Shown here in pieces: positions 33,301 through 43,540 of a stretch of DNA of 64,000 nucleotides; the stretch's first letter is position 1, and each line of letters starts with the position of its first letter. A program made the translations under genes and the position numbers. The stretch comes from Lumbricus rubellus (taxonomy: Eukaryota; Annelida; Clitellata; Crassiclitellata; Lumbricidae): contig OX243816.1 of the NCBI GenBank assembly GCA_945859605.1, positions 25,755,699-25,819,698 of the forward strand. Direction: 5' to 3'. Below the pieces are notes generated by a model. That model saw nothing but the letters and a program-made list of their open reading frames with translations, searched no databases and was not told the DNA's origin.

Positions 33301-33471
33301 CAATATGGCCGGCGGCGGCCATATTGGATTTGCCGATTACGTCATTCGTGACGTCATGGCAGACAAGCACCTCGGTGATTTTTCATGTCCAGGGACCCAC
33401 TGACTGATTGGAAGTGAGAAACTCCCCCAACACCATTTTGCAAACGGGACCCCATGGCACATAAAGGACTA
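30347..33471. mobile_element. 3.1-kb long-inverted-repeat DNA transposon
   Basis: Inserted in the LINE with a 3-bp duplication TAC (30344-30346 and 33472-33474). Termini: TAGTCCATTATGTGCCATG and, inward from the right, TAGTCCTTTATGTGCCATG. Inverted repeats extend about 1 kb: left arm to about 31345, right arm from about 32055. The outer parts include CCAATATGGCCGCCGCCGG and three direct repeats of about 140 bp (TGTAATACCTCTAATGGTAC...GGTCATCTTGAGGTCA). The right arm has an extra 420 bp (32450-32869) absent from the left arm. Removing the element and one TAC restores the LINE frame. The superfamily was not assigned. Confidence 0.85.
32080..32720 (+). pseudogene. Unknown transposon protein remnant with CXC-like cysteine motif
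   Basis: The right arm of the long-inverted-repeat element carries a broken coding sequence: AVHIQSYAVDLQAYVQGG, LTSFGETEQDAALVEKYMYL, TFDQMRLDNYIAYTTFGIDA and RRALLVHHANHLQHTMN. In another frame near 32540 it reads MCNCEGKCDNRRFGCHADAN then YVIFC. C-x-C-x3-C-x5-GC spacing resembles tesmin/TSO1-type CXC domains, with one Cys replaced by Phe. A matching decayed copy of the first half is on the - strand of the left arm (30912-31318). Coding nature is supported by synonymous-style differences between the arms. Function unknown. Confidence 0.5.
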
Positions 33472-34292
33472 TACAGGAAACGGAAGAAGGAATAAAGGTT
33501 GGAGGAAAGATGATAAAGGCACTAAGATTTGCCGACGACCAGGCAATGCTGGCAAGCACAGAAGAGAATCTACAACACATAATGGATGAACTAAATGGAA
33601 CCAGCAAAGAATATGGGATGAAGATAAACATCAAAAAGACGAAGGTAATGAGAATAAGTAGAGAAGCAAAAGGGGAAAAGAATATGAAAATAACAATCAA
33701 TGGAGAAGAAGTGGAACAAGTCACTGAATTTTGCTATCTAGGAAGCCTGATAACGGAAGATGCGAAGTGCCACAAAGAAATCAAGAAAAGAATAGCGATG
33801 GGGAAAGAAGCGTTCACGAAAAGGAAGGAGCTACTGAAAGGAGGAATGAGTCGAGACATCAAGAAAAGAATGGTCAAGGCACTGATCTGGAGCGTCACAC
33901 TGTACGGAGCAGAGACCTGGACGATGAGAAAGGAGGATGTCAAACGAATAGAAGCGTTCGAGATGTGGATATGGAGAAGGATGGAAAGGATCAGCTGGAC
34001 AGAACATAAATCAAATGTAGAAGTACTGAAGAAGGTGGAAGAACAAAGATCCTTGATGAATACAATTAGAACAAGGCAGAAGAACTGGATAGGACATGTA
34101 CTGAGAGGCAACTCCTTGCAAAGAGACATTGTGGAAGGCAAAATGGAAGGGAAGAGGGGAAGAGGAAGACCTAGGGAAAAGTTCTTGGACTGGATGATGG
34201 AGGATGGATATGGAAAACTAAAAGAAAAAGCACAACATCGAGAAGACTGGCGTCGTTGGGCATCTGGACCTGCCGAGAGGCAGCTTACCTAA
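33472..34292 (+). CDS. LINE ORF2: RT catalytic box and C-terminal domain, second part
   Basis: Continues 28924-30346 after the DNA transposon. Open for 260 codons from the catalytic block (ALRFADDQAMLAST, a FADD variant of YADD) through NIKKTKVMRIS, FCYLGSLITEDAKCHKEIKK, LYGAETWTMRKEDVKRIEAF, EMWIWRRMERISWTEHKSN, NWIGHVLRGNSLQRDIVEGK and GKRGRGRPREKFLDWMM to a stop at 34290. The GHV...GRPR tail is conserved in all LINEs of this group in the window. Clade not assigned. Confidence 0.88.
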
Positions 34293-34454
34293 AGAAGAAG
34301 ATCCTGATGAAAGGTTTTGAATATTGGCCGCATGTAGATGAGAAGTATTATAGGTGGGTATTACTTTCATTTATGTTAGGCGAAGTGAAAGTACAGCCAT
34401 TGGTCCACGCCATGCGCTTATGTCGGCGCGCATTTGACCTGTGCACGCATTTGG

Positions 34455-34690
34455 GGGGGGGGGCCCGGTAGAGTAATGGTTAACACGCTGGCCAAAAGTG
34501 CGAGAGGCAGCAGGTTCGAGCCCCCGTTGGGCAGATTTGATTTGTATACTGCTATTAGCGCCATTGTAATTGCAAAGCTGTCTGCTCAGTTGGTAGTTAA
34601 GTTTAATTAAGATTACTGCATAACTTGTAAATGTAAAGCGCAGTGTGTCTTGCAGGCGTTTCAATAAAGAAAAGATATTACTATTATTGT
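34455..34690 (+). mobile_element. tRNA-derived SINE (family 4)
   Basis: A G run is followed by an A box region (CGGTAGAGTAATGGTTAACA), B box GGTTCGAGCCCC, an AT-rich body and an ATTACTATTATT tail. It has a head of its own and lacks the GGCAAGT module. Confidence 0.65.
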
Positions 34691-34974
34691 CGGCGTGCTT
34701 TTGTCAGCGCGCTTTTGTCCTACCCGCTTTTGACGGGACACCCATCATAGGCCTACCTGTGCGCAGTCATGAAGGGCTGCCTGCCTTTGGCAATCACGGC
34801 TTTGCGTCTTCCACGCTAGCATTTCCCTCACTCGGACGTTTAAATAGGTCCTTCAACTTTTAGACCGTTTTTGCACCCCTGACCGTCACGTAATCACAGG
34901 TTATGGGCCTCTTAAGTTGAATCTAGTATTGTGGAATGCTTTCCAGCCTTATTATGCATTTTTTTAAATTTAAG

Positions 34975-36180
34975 AACAATGCGGGAATTATCGGACCATA
35001 GCCTTGTTCTCGCAAGCCAGCAAAATCATTCACAAAATCATATTAGAAAGGATAAGAGGGAAGACAGAGACAGAATTGGCGGATGAACAAGCGGGCTTCC
35101 GTAGGGGTAGAGGAACGAGAGATCAGCTCACCAACCTGAGAATAATAATGCAGAAAATGAACGATCATCAACAACCACGGTATATGTGTTTCGTTGATTT
35201 TGCAAAAGCATTTGACAGTATCTCACATGAACAACTATGGCTAGTAATGATAGAAATGGGATATCCAGCCAGCACACATCGTTAACATGCTGAACACATT
35301 ATACTGTAAGCAACGAGCAAAAGTGAAGGTGGCAGGGGTACTATCTAGATAATTCTGGTCAAGAAAGGGGTCAAAGGATGCGTAATTTCACCATTTATTC
35401 AATATTATGGCAGAAGTGGTCATGAGAGAAAGTGATGGATGGATGGGCGGGTGGAGTGCATATATGTGGTAGGAAGATAACAAACTTGAGGTATGCGGAT
35501 GATATCGTGTTTCTGGCTGGGTCAGAAAGTGAGTTGCAGGACATATAGTCAGTAGGCCTATATGCTAGAAAGGGTAGGGGAGAAAAGAGGTCTACTGATA
35601 AATTTGGGCAAAATCAAGGTTATGGCTTTAAACGGAGTGGCATGCAATATATGGATTAAGGGAAGGAAGCTGGAACAGGTCAAAACTGTCCATTACCTTG
35701 GATCGTTCATAAAGTTCTGTAGATGTAGAGTGCAGTAGGGACATTTGGGAGAAACTGGCAAGGGGACAGAGCACAGCAGTGGCATTGAAACAGACATGGT
35801 ATTAAACTAACTACCAAGATACGAAATCCTGAAAACCCTTGTTTGCCCAGTGGCCACATATGGTTGCAAGAGCTGGACTATCAAGAAGAGAGGCGAGGAA
35901 AGAATAGAGGCTTTTGAGATGAAAGGCCTAAGGCAAATCCTTAGAGTATCATGGAGGGAAAAGAAAACAAACCAGTGGGTGATGGAGACAATGGGAGTGG
36001 AGAGAAGTCCTCTTGATTCAATTAAAAGAAGGAAACTCACATACTTTGGCCACATGATGAGAAAAACTGGAGATTGTCTGGAAAAAGATATCATACAGGG
36101 AAATGTACCCGGAGCAAGAGCACGAGGAAGGCAGAGGATGGGATGTGTTGTCAACATCGGAGAATGGATGGGAACATAGA
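34975..36180 (+). pseudogene. LINE ORF2 relic, RT and C-terminal domain
   Basis: Frame-shifted copy: CGNYRTIAL-like start, DEQAGFRRGRGTRDQLTNLR, YMCFVDFAKAFDSISHEQL, then ITNLRYADDIVFLAGSESEL (near 35480), GRKLEQVKTVHYLGSFIK, VATYGCKSWTIKKRGEERIE, RRKLTYFGHMMRKTGDCLE and ARARGRQRM. Deletions and stops lie between blocks. A TAGGCCTA octamer sits in the coding part at 35553. Confidence 0.82.
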
Positions 36181-36184
36181 CTTT

Positions 36185-37010
36185 GATAGAGACAAGAATT
36201 ATCAGTTTGCAACAAGTCTGTTATGGTGTCCGTTGCAGTTTCGACGCTTGGTCGTTCCCATTTTAGTCTTTATTGATCCTGGAGTAAGAATTAATGGAAC
36301 CAATTATCGCGACGTTCTGGTGTCACGACGTCTTCTACCTGTAATCAGAAATCTAGCCCCAGACGGCTGCTTTTTCCAACAGGACCGTGCCCCTGCCCAC
36401 AGAGCCAAGGAAGCCATCGAAATGCTGATAAGAGAGACGCTAGACTTCATTTCTCCCACATTATGGCCTCTGAACAGCCCAGATTTGAATTCTGGCGACT
36501 ATAAAGTGTGAAGCGTGATGCAAGACCAATTCGTGATATAAACGATCTGAAGCAATGCTTGTTGGAAGTGTGGGACCAGAGAATAATCGATGATGCTGTT
36601 GCTCAATGCATGGCGCCAGCGCTTAAAGGCTTGCGTGCAAGCAGGAATAGAACATTTTGAGCATCTTAATTAAATAATCAAACCATACTGTTTGAATCAT
36701 TATTGTTAGTTTAATTCTCTACATATCTGGAAAATTTTAGAATAATTAATTATCAGGCCATAAAGATAATGAAAAACAGTTTGACTTACATTTTATTGAA
36801 TATAACAGAAAATTGCTTGTAAACTAAAATTTCGGCATATGAAGTTGAAAGATTCATATCTTTTTATCCATTGAACTCCATTTCGTAAAATTTTGGAATC
36901 ATGTTCTTGGACCAATTCTCTAAATATTTGGAAAATTTTAGCTTGATATGTCATCAGGTATTAGAGATATACGCAAAACAATTTGGCTTACTTTTTTTAA
37001 CCACGGTGTA
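36185..37010 (+). pseudogene. Mariner-like transposase relic
   Basis: Fragments of a Tc1/mariner-type transposase in two frames: NKSVMVSVAVSTLG (near 36207), then LVFIDPGVRINGTNYRDVL, DGCFFQQDRAPAHRAKEAIE (catalytic Asp in QQDRAPAH) and LWPLNSPDLN (the last catalytic region), and near 36495-36660 RDINDLKQCLLEVW. The right end is CCACGGTG|TA at about 37009. The left end was not found. Confidence 0.8.
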
Positions 37011-37096
37011 CTGCGCCTTTTCCAGATATGTAGAGCATTAAACTAACAATAATGATTCCAACAGTATGGTTTGATTATTTAATTAAGATGCTCAAA
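36659..37096. repeat. Inverted and direct repeats at the mariner 3' end
   Basis: GAGCATCTTAATTAAATAAT through CTACATATCTGGA (36659-36732) recurs inverted at 37022-37096. A separate direct repeat (TTCTCTACATATCTGGAAAA at 36714 and TTCTCTAAATATTTGGAAAA at 36918) lies between. The pattern suggests that a terminal segment was duplicated in inverted orientation. Confidence 0.65.
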
Positions 37097-37128
37097 TGAG
37101 GAGGAAACTCAGTTTATTCGGACATATA
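37097..37128 (+). pseudogene. LINE tail fragment, left of MITE
   Basis: Encodes MRRKLSLFGHI, the start of the conserved GHV/GHI block of the LINE C-terminal domain. It continues at 37814 after the TA-inserted MITE. Reading across a single TA keeps the frame. Confidence 0.7.
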
Positions 37129-37813
37129 CCGTATTTTCGCGAATATAACACGCGGGTTATACAAAATTTTACAAACCACGCACCCTACCCGCGTGGTATA
37201 CTCGTGGGCGTGTTATAAAAATTATTTTTTACACAGCCAAATTTTTTACCAAATTATTTTTAGGTCATGGTCAGGAACTGCTGTAAAAAGTGTTTTTACT
37301 TGCAATACAAAGGCATGGACGTTGACAAAACGATAGGATATGAAGTCCGACGTCAGTAGAAGTATCATTGTTATAAAAATAGATAGTTACAATTGAAAGT
37401 ATAACAAATTGATTCGACCTTAAATATAAAAGTTAAATATTACAGTATATAAATCGTAATTGTCTGTTGTTTTCAATTTTGCAAATGTCGAATGCGGTGA
37501 ATGCCATCTCTAAACTCATGTAAAAGTCAATTTCCTTTGGCCACACCCACTTTATTTTCGTCAATTGATATATCAAACAATTATTAATTGCTAAATTTAT
37601 CGAAACTGTCATCATATGAAACTAAGTACTCAATTAAATGGCGAGTTTTATACAGGAATCTATACCTCCATGTGGTTAGACGAGCGAAAACGGGTGCGTC
37701 TTATAGTCGGGTGCGTGTTATACGAATCAATTTTTACTCAAATCGCAAAAAGTAGCGGGTTATATTCAGGTGCGTGTTATACACGTGTGCGTGTTATATT
37801 CGCGAAAATACGG
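37129..37813. mobile_element. TA-inserted element with CCGTATTTTCGCG termini
   Basis: Termini CCGTATTTTCGCGAATATAA and its inverse, with TA on both sides. Subterminal CACGCGGGTTAT/GGTGCGTGTTATA repeats occur at both ends. Such CCGTATTTTCGCGAATA termini are reminiscent of pogo/Tigger-like elements (inference). No transposase; 685 bp. Confidence 0.8.
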
Positions 37814-38035
37814 TATGTAGAATGGAGGACGACAGGAAGATAAAAAGTGTGATGCGGGGAATTATGGATGGCAATGGAAGAAGAGGACGACCAAAAAAAG
37901 AGTGGATAGATGATATCAAAGAGTGGTGTAATCAAGCAGATCTGCGCAGGACCACGGACTTTGGACGAAAAAGATAAAGTGTGCATTGGACACCTATGGG
38001 TTGTTAACCCAAGGATAATGATGATGATGATGATG
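37814..38035 (+). pseudogene. LINE tail fragment, right of MITE, with GATGAT tail
   Basis: Encodes CRMEDDRKIKSVMRGIMDG and NGRRGRPKKEWIDDIKEW, then a 3' end GGACACCTATGGGTTGTTAA and (GAT)n. The same 3' end closes repeat family A at 22.9 kb. Confidence 0.78.
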
Positions 38036-38044
38036 TCTGCGCCT

Positions 38045-38575
38045 CCACCTTTGCTGGTCTTCTGCAGGTTCGGGTTGAGAGGTTGGAGAGGGTCCATCGG
38101 GCTGCCGCTCGACTTATTGGGATTCACCAAGTATGACCGTGTATACCAATATATGTGGGAGGTTTTGCACTGGCTTCCTTTCCCGCAGCACATCTCATTT
38201 AGGATTGCATCTCTGGTACTGATATTTATCAGACTGGGCACCCTCTTATCTGTGTGAAATTTGCCTTTCCCTTTCCAGTTACATAGGCCGCCACGCACTG
38301 CGCTCTGCTGTCAATGGTGATTTAATGGTTTCTTTCACTCGCTCTTCTACAATGCAGAGGCGTTCATTCTCTGTGGCTGGTCCAACAACCTGGAATGGGC
38401 TTCCCTTGACTATATGATACCTCCCAAGCTGTTCTCAATTTCACAAACTGTTGAAGACTATTTTTTCCGCTTGATCTCGGCCGGGAGCGCCTCTGTGTAA
38501 GTACCTTGAAGGGGCGCTATATAGATTGAGTAAGTACCTTGAAGGGGCGCTATATAGATTGATTGATTGTAGCTG
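38045..38575 (+). pseudogene. CR1-like LINE 3' end
   Basis: C-terminal relic in several frames (LERVHRAAARLIG-like start near 38082, VLHWLPFPQHISFRIASLVL, PTTWNGLP-like block) followed by GGGAGCGCCTCTGTGTAAGT. The tail GTACCTTGAAGGGGCGCTAT plus ATAGATTGA is present twice in tandem, then GATTGATT. It ends about 30 bp before desaturase exon 4. Confidence 0.75.
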
Positions 38576-38608
38576 ATTTCATCATAATGTTTGTTCTTTT
38601 TGTTGAAG

Positions 38609-39047
38609 GTTTTACTTGCCATCTGTGATACTTTTCTGTTTCGTAATTCCGACGGTTGTGCCATGGTACTTTTGGGGAGAGCGTGCCTGGGCAAGTTACT
38701 TCGTTTGTGGTGTACTTCGCTACACTTTGGCATTGAATGCCACTTGGACAGTAAACAGTGCAGCTCATATGTGGGGCAACAAACCCTATGACCGACACAT
38801 CAACCCAGCAGAAAATTTTTTTGTTACATTTGGAGCAATTGGTGAAGGATTTCATAATTACCACCATGTCTTTCCAAGCGATTACTCCACAAGTGAATAT
38901 GGATGGAGAGTGAACATGACGACTATTTTCATAGACTGCATGGCAAAGATTGGGCAAGCATATGACCGGAAGAAAATGTCAGCAGAGGCCGTATTCCGTC
39001 GTAAGAAGAGAACGGGCGACGACACTCAAGGATTTGGTTACATGTGA
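38609..39047 (+). CDS. Delta-9 acyl-CoA desaturase, coding exon 4
   Basis: Terminal coding exon, residues 182-327. It holds membrane helices 3 and 4 (FYLPSVILFCFVIPTVVPWY), the NSAAH motif (H235, a metal ligand in the structural family), the third histidine box (EGFHNYHHVFPSDYS, H264, H267, H268), the NMTTIFIDCMAKIGQAYDRK segment and a basic C-terminus ending GFGYM. Acceptor TTTTGTTGAAG|G restores the Lys codon split with exon 3. Stop TGA at 39045-39047. All catalytic histidines are intact, so the enzyme is expected to be active. Confidence 0.95.
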
Positions 39048-39560
39048 ACAAGTTGTTTAGAAATATCATTTAGTTCTTCACAAAATGACATTTTGACAAT
39101 TTTTTCTTCTGTGCTACATTTTATTCAATACAATGTTTAGTGAAAGTGATTTCATATTAAGGCTCAGGCTCATTTTTTTTGAAATGCATTGCATTTTTGC
39201 TTTACAGATTTTCAATTCTTCAGTTATTATAAACTGGGACATGATTGCAATATCCAAAAGAACAACATGCTTCAATTTGGAATATAGACCCCAATAATTC
39301 GTTTATTCATACCTGTGAATGTTTCCACCTGATCAGTTTTTTTTAGCAATGCTAGAGAAAAAACATATGTGATTTAAGACAAGTTTGTGTGATCACTGTG
39401 ATGCTATTAAGCAGATTCTTTAATTAGTTCTGCGTTATCAAGTGTACTGTTCTACCAGGAGATTATGGGCTTCCTTACTGTGGCCAACTTTTTCTTTGTA
39501 CCAGGAAATGTGTTATTTGTCCTATCATACTAATAAAGGGAATAAAAAGTTAATAAGGAT
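39048..39560 (+). promoter_or_regulatory. Probable desaturase 3' UTR with polyadenylation signals
   Basis: AT-rich sequence without ORFs follows the stop. AATAAA hexamers at about 39532 and 39540 are plausible poly(A) signals. The true cleavage site cannot be told from sequence. Confidence 0.45.
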
Positions 39561-39817
39561 GTATTCTCCATATCAAGTGTCGGCCACTACAATGAATCTA
39601 ACTTTTTTAACAGGTTTGTATTAAAGAGCTGTGTTGAAACTTGAAACATAATGTCCAACAGTTTTTTGCAGTTATTTGTATCTGTTGATCCCAAGATTTC
39701 TATGGGGAGAATGTGGATGACTGACAGTAGCTTTGAATAATTGAGGACTTTGGATTTATTGAATGTTTCTGCTTTAATTCTGACTCATTTGGCAATTAAA
39801 CAATTACTAAACAAATA

Positions 39818-40441
39818 TATGTGATGCGTTATGAGATAAGGGCCCATAAGTCTCTCCACAGTTACGGAGAAAACTGGCTCTAAAGCAAGCGTAGGTCTAT
39901 TTTGGTCAAAATGAGTTCTCAGCGGTTTCGAATACATTGATTTGTCTGCTAAATATTCATGAAATTATTTTTAAAGAAATATCAAGTTTTATTCTTCAAA
40001 TGTCGACTTTGGTGTAAGGCCTAAAAGGGACCATAAGTCTCGTGTCATTGTTTCTGATTTTTATAATCCCCCAAATTTTTTTCCAAATTTTTTTCCAAAT
40101 TTTTTTCCCCATTGTGCTAAGAGACACCCTAATATATATAATATTATATTTTTCAGGATTTTATCTTCTATACTTGCAGAACACAATAAAAGCATCAACT
40201 CCATAACTTATAACTAATATAGATATAGCATGCTTTCAGAGTTTGCTGAAAGTTTAAATTGAAATATCTCGAAATTGTCATTTTCGCATGTTCTGTACTC
40301 GAAAAGTTAAAAAATATACTTTGGATGGAGATATCAACTTCATTTTTTCTGTATTTTAATGAGATATTACTCAGGCATATGAACCAACACTTAACTTCAT
40401 TTGAGACTTATGGGCCCTTTTCTCAAAACGCATCACATATA
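39818..40441. mobile_element. Inverted-repeat element, TA-flanked
   Basis: Left TATGTGATGCGTTATGAG then AAGGGCCCATAAGTCTC; right inverse GAGACTTATGGGCCCTT then CAAAACGCATCACATA. TA on both sides. A partial inner copy of GGGACCATAAGTCTCGTG lies near 40028. No gene. Confidence 0.75.
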
Positions 40442-41089
40442 CCTTTTGCTTTCCATTGTGTTTGAATTATTATGGACAGAACAGCACTTGAGCATCCAAA
40501 CTTCTTGGTTGTGGGTCCAAGGCTCTGCAATTTGCTGCCTGCTTCCATCAATTCTGCAAGTTCTGACCAATGTCATTAAAGTCTCCTCTTTTTGGATTGC
40601 CTGTTCTTAAGGGGGAGCCGGACATTTCCCCCGGACATTTACCCCCCCTCCGGACGTTTCCCCGATTTTGACTAGGACATTTACCACCACCACCACCCCG
40701 GACAATTTCCCCCCTCTGTACACACATACATACATACATACATACATACATACATACATGGGCGCCCGCAGGATTTTTTGCAGGGGGGGGGACAGTCGAC
40801 TCGGTCATGGCCAGAGGAGTTAAGATACAAAATAATGCCATTAAAACCAAGCAACTCACACAACTATACATTATCTCAATGTAACGTAATTCCCAATTGT
40901 GGTGTGAATTGCATTTGCACGGCAAGGAAAATACTCCTTGCGAGTAGACGAGTGAGAATTCGAATTCTACTGCTGCGCATCATACATACATACATACATA
41001 CATACACAAATTACATACACACATACAGGGTTAAAGGGAGGGTGGTACGAATGGTAAGAGGTAGGGACTAGGGAGTGAGGGGAGGGAGG

Positions 41090-41146
41090 GAGGTACGAAT
41101 GGTACGAATATTACAATTACTGGCCAACGCCGGGCACCCCAGCTAG
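41090..41146 (+). mobile_element. Helitron 3' end
   Basis: CTGGCCAACGCCGGGCACCC then CAGCTAG followed by T. The CTGGC/GCCGG stem lies just before CTAG, as in the complete copy at 4267-4779. The matching 5' TC end was not located. Confidence 0.65.
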
Positions 41147-41154
41147 TTGTTAAT

Positions 41155-41350
41155 AAATAAATAAATAACGACCGAGGTGCGAAGTTCGAAATTGATGCTT
41201 TTCACACATTTAACGGTGCGAATGTGGAAACCGATGCTTTTGATCCAACATCGGTCGATGAATGTTTACTTGGAGTTTTGACTCTGAGGTGCGAAGTTCG
41301 AAACCGATGCTTTTCACACATTCTGGAAACCGAGGTTTTGCCTCTTACCG
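41155..41350. repeat. Diverged direct repeats near the Helitron end
   Basis: GAGGTGCGAAGTTCGAAA followed by GATGCTTTTCACACATT occurs at about 41178 and 41286, with a related GATGCTTTTGATCC copy between. An AAAT microsatellite precedes them. Confidence 0.6.
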
Positions 41351-41829
41351 ACAGCGTAGGTTATAATGTTTTTGGTCATTAAACAGGTTTTTACGTCGTT
41401 TCTGATTTATGGGGTGGGGGAAATGCCCTAGGTCGGGGGGGGGGGGGTGGAAACGTCCGGGGGGATAAATGTCCGGGGGAAAATGTCCTGCATTCGTCCT
41501 TGAGCCTTTCAAAAATCCAGTCTCTTGATGGAAAAGAACTAGGTTAGCAAATGTGGTTGCCCTATTCAGTTAAACTGTGGGGCCACAGCTCCACAGAATT
41601 GCAACAAAAGGATACATATTTCAACGATGGCATTTAAGCAATGCCAAGATTTTGTATAAATATTAATTTTTACAGGTCGCTGATAAGAGAAGGCCCACGA
41701 TACCATGAGAGAAATGCTTTCATTACAAGCTTTATAGTTTGTCGAAATAGTATTGCCCCCACACTGCATGAGAACAATATTGGGCCTTATGTTTCAGATT
41801 TTGAAATGGACACGATAATAACGTGGGCA

Positions 41830-42097
41830 TGTGGCAACAGTTAACCTAGCTAAGAGTGATCTAGCAGCCCTTGCCTCTAAGTTCCCACAGTTTGCTTTTT
41901 CTACCTCTGTTTGCGACCTTGGTGTTATCCTTGATCCTTTTCACAGCACATTCCCAAGCTATGTCGTAGCTGCTACTATAAGTTACACCAGCTCAGAGTA
42001 ACCGTTGTCTCTCGCTCTCTTACTCTAATGCAGAGTAATGCTACCACTATTATCCATTCATTTGTTGTCACCGCCCTCGACTACTGCTGCACTCTCT
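41830..42097 (+). pseudogene. CR1-like LINE relic, short piece
   Basis: Reads in broken frames LAKSDLAALASKFPQFAFST, SVCDLGVILDPF and FVVTALDYCCTLY-like blocks, equal to the post-YADD region of the copy at 655-1704. It ends at an AATCCCG-rich segment (42100-42200) with palindromic GGGAATCCCG repeats. Confidence 0.7.
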
Positions 42098-42469
42098 ACT
42101 AGGGAATGTAGGCTAATCCCGAATACGGGAATCCCGGACATTTTACAATCCCGTAATCCCGGGATTGACAAGCATGGAATCCCGTTTTTCGGGATTACGA
42201 AAAATCGGATTTTAAAAATTAAATTAGCCTACTTGACCAATTTTGCAACAATTCCTTGGTTAAAAGACGCAAAAACGACAGATAAGCAGACGCCCTAGTC
42301 TAGAGAAGGTAAGCCGGCGGCCAGCAGAAAACCCCAGAGGGGTGACTGAAGGTAGGAGTTATTTGGGTTTGCTGCCTCCCATTCCTTGCTTGGTTTATGT
42401 AGGCTATATACAAACTATAGAGTCCTCCACACACCACTGACCCATTGACCCATACACCATTCAGTTGAC

Positions 42470-43540
42470 TACCTCCCAGACAATCTGGTTTTAGAGCTCA
42501 CCACTCGACTGAAACTGCTCTTTCTCTTCTTTCTGACATCTATTCTGCTATGGATAAATCACAGATTACTCTTCTGGCTCTTTTTGATGCATCTTCAGCA
42601 TTTGATATGGTAGACCATGATATTCTACTACATCGTCTTGAAACTTCTTTTGGTCTTAGCGGCCTTTCTCTTCTTTGGTTTCGTTCATATCTTACTGATC
42701 GTACCCAAATGGTTATACTAGATGATTCTCGCACCTCATGGGTTCCTGTTAAATTTGGAGTTCCTCAAGGATCCGTAGGCCTACTGGGTCCACTTCTTTA
42801 TATCTTGTTTACAGCTGATATTCCTCTTCTCTTTGCTAAGCACTCAGCCTCTGGTCACCTTTATGCTGATGATGTTCAAACTTTTGTTCATGGCTCCTCT
42901 TACCAACAACTTGCTCTCTGTCAGTCTATTGAATCTCTCTCTGCTGATCTCAATTCTTGGATGTACTCACATCGTCTGTCGCTTAACTCTTCCAAGACTC
43001 AGTTGATCTGGTTGAGCACTCGTCAACAGCTTAGTAAGCTTGATTACGTTTTACTTGCCAAGCACTTTCCTCAATTTACTTTCGTGGCAAATGTCCGTGA
43101 CCTGGGTCTTACTATTGACAATACTCCTCCTTCTCTGCACATATTGCTAATATTTCTCGATCCAGCTTCTATCATCTACGTCGTTTACGTGCCATTCGGC
43201 TCTCTTCGTCGATTTTTCATCTATGGTCCATGCCTTCATCTGTTCCCGCATTGACTACTGTAACTCATTACTCATTGGGCTACCTAAACTCCGCCTTGCT
43301 CCTCTCCAATCGGTAGGCCTACTTAATGCATCTGCTCGTTTGATTGCTCGCCTCCCTCGTTTCTCTCACATTTCAGCTTTCATGACTGAGCACCTTCACT
43401 GGCTTCCTTTGACTGCCGGATTCAATATAAAATTCTTTTTCTCACCTATAAGATGTTTTTGGGTCTAGCGCCTCGCTACCTTTGTGATCTCATTAGGAAG
43501 CCTTTCTCAGCGTTGGCTGTCCTCTCCGCCATTGATATGT
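42470..43540 (+). pseudogene. CR1-like LINE reverse transcriptase with two TAGGCCTA insertions
   Basis: Encodes the RT from LLALFDASSAFDMVDHDILL through WFRSYLTDRTQMV, FGVPQGSV..LGPLLYIL, GHLYADDVQTFVHGS and LNSWMYSHRLSLNSSKTQLI. After a frameshift it reads HAFICSRIDYCNSLLIGLPK and ARLIARLPRFSHISAFMTEH. Two Gly-Leu dipeptides interrupt conserved blocks at GSV|LGP (42776-42783) and V|LNASARL (43314-43321). Both are coded by GGCCTA inserted after TA. Otherwise a fairly young copy. Confidence 0.85.

Larger units (their letters stand above)
40618..41491. mobile_element. Foldback element with GGACATTT/CCCCC ends
   Basis: Left end CCGGACATTTCCCCCGGACA then TTTACCCCCC and GGACGTTTCC; right end GGAAACGTCCGGGGGGATAA then ATGTCCGGGGGAAAATGTCC is its inverse. 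The interior holds CATA arrays, another hAT-like end (CATGGGCGCCCGCAGGATTT at 40759) and a Helitron 3' end. Confidence 0.65.
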
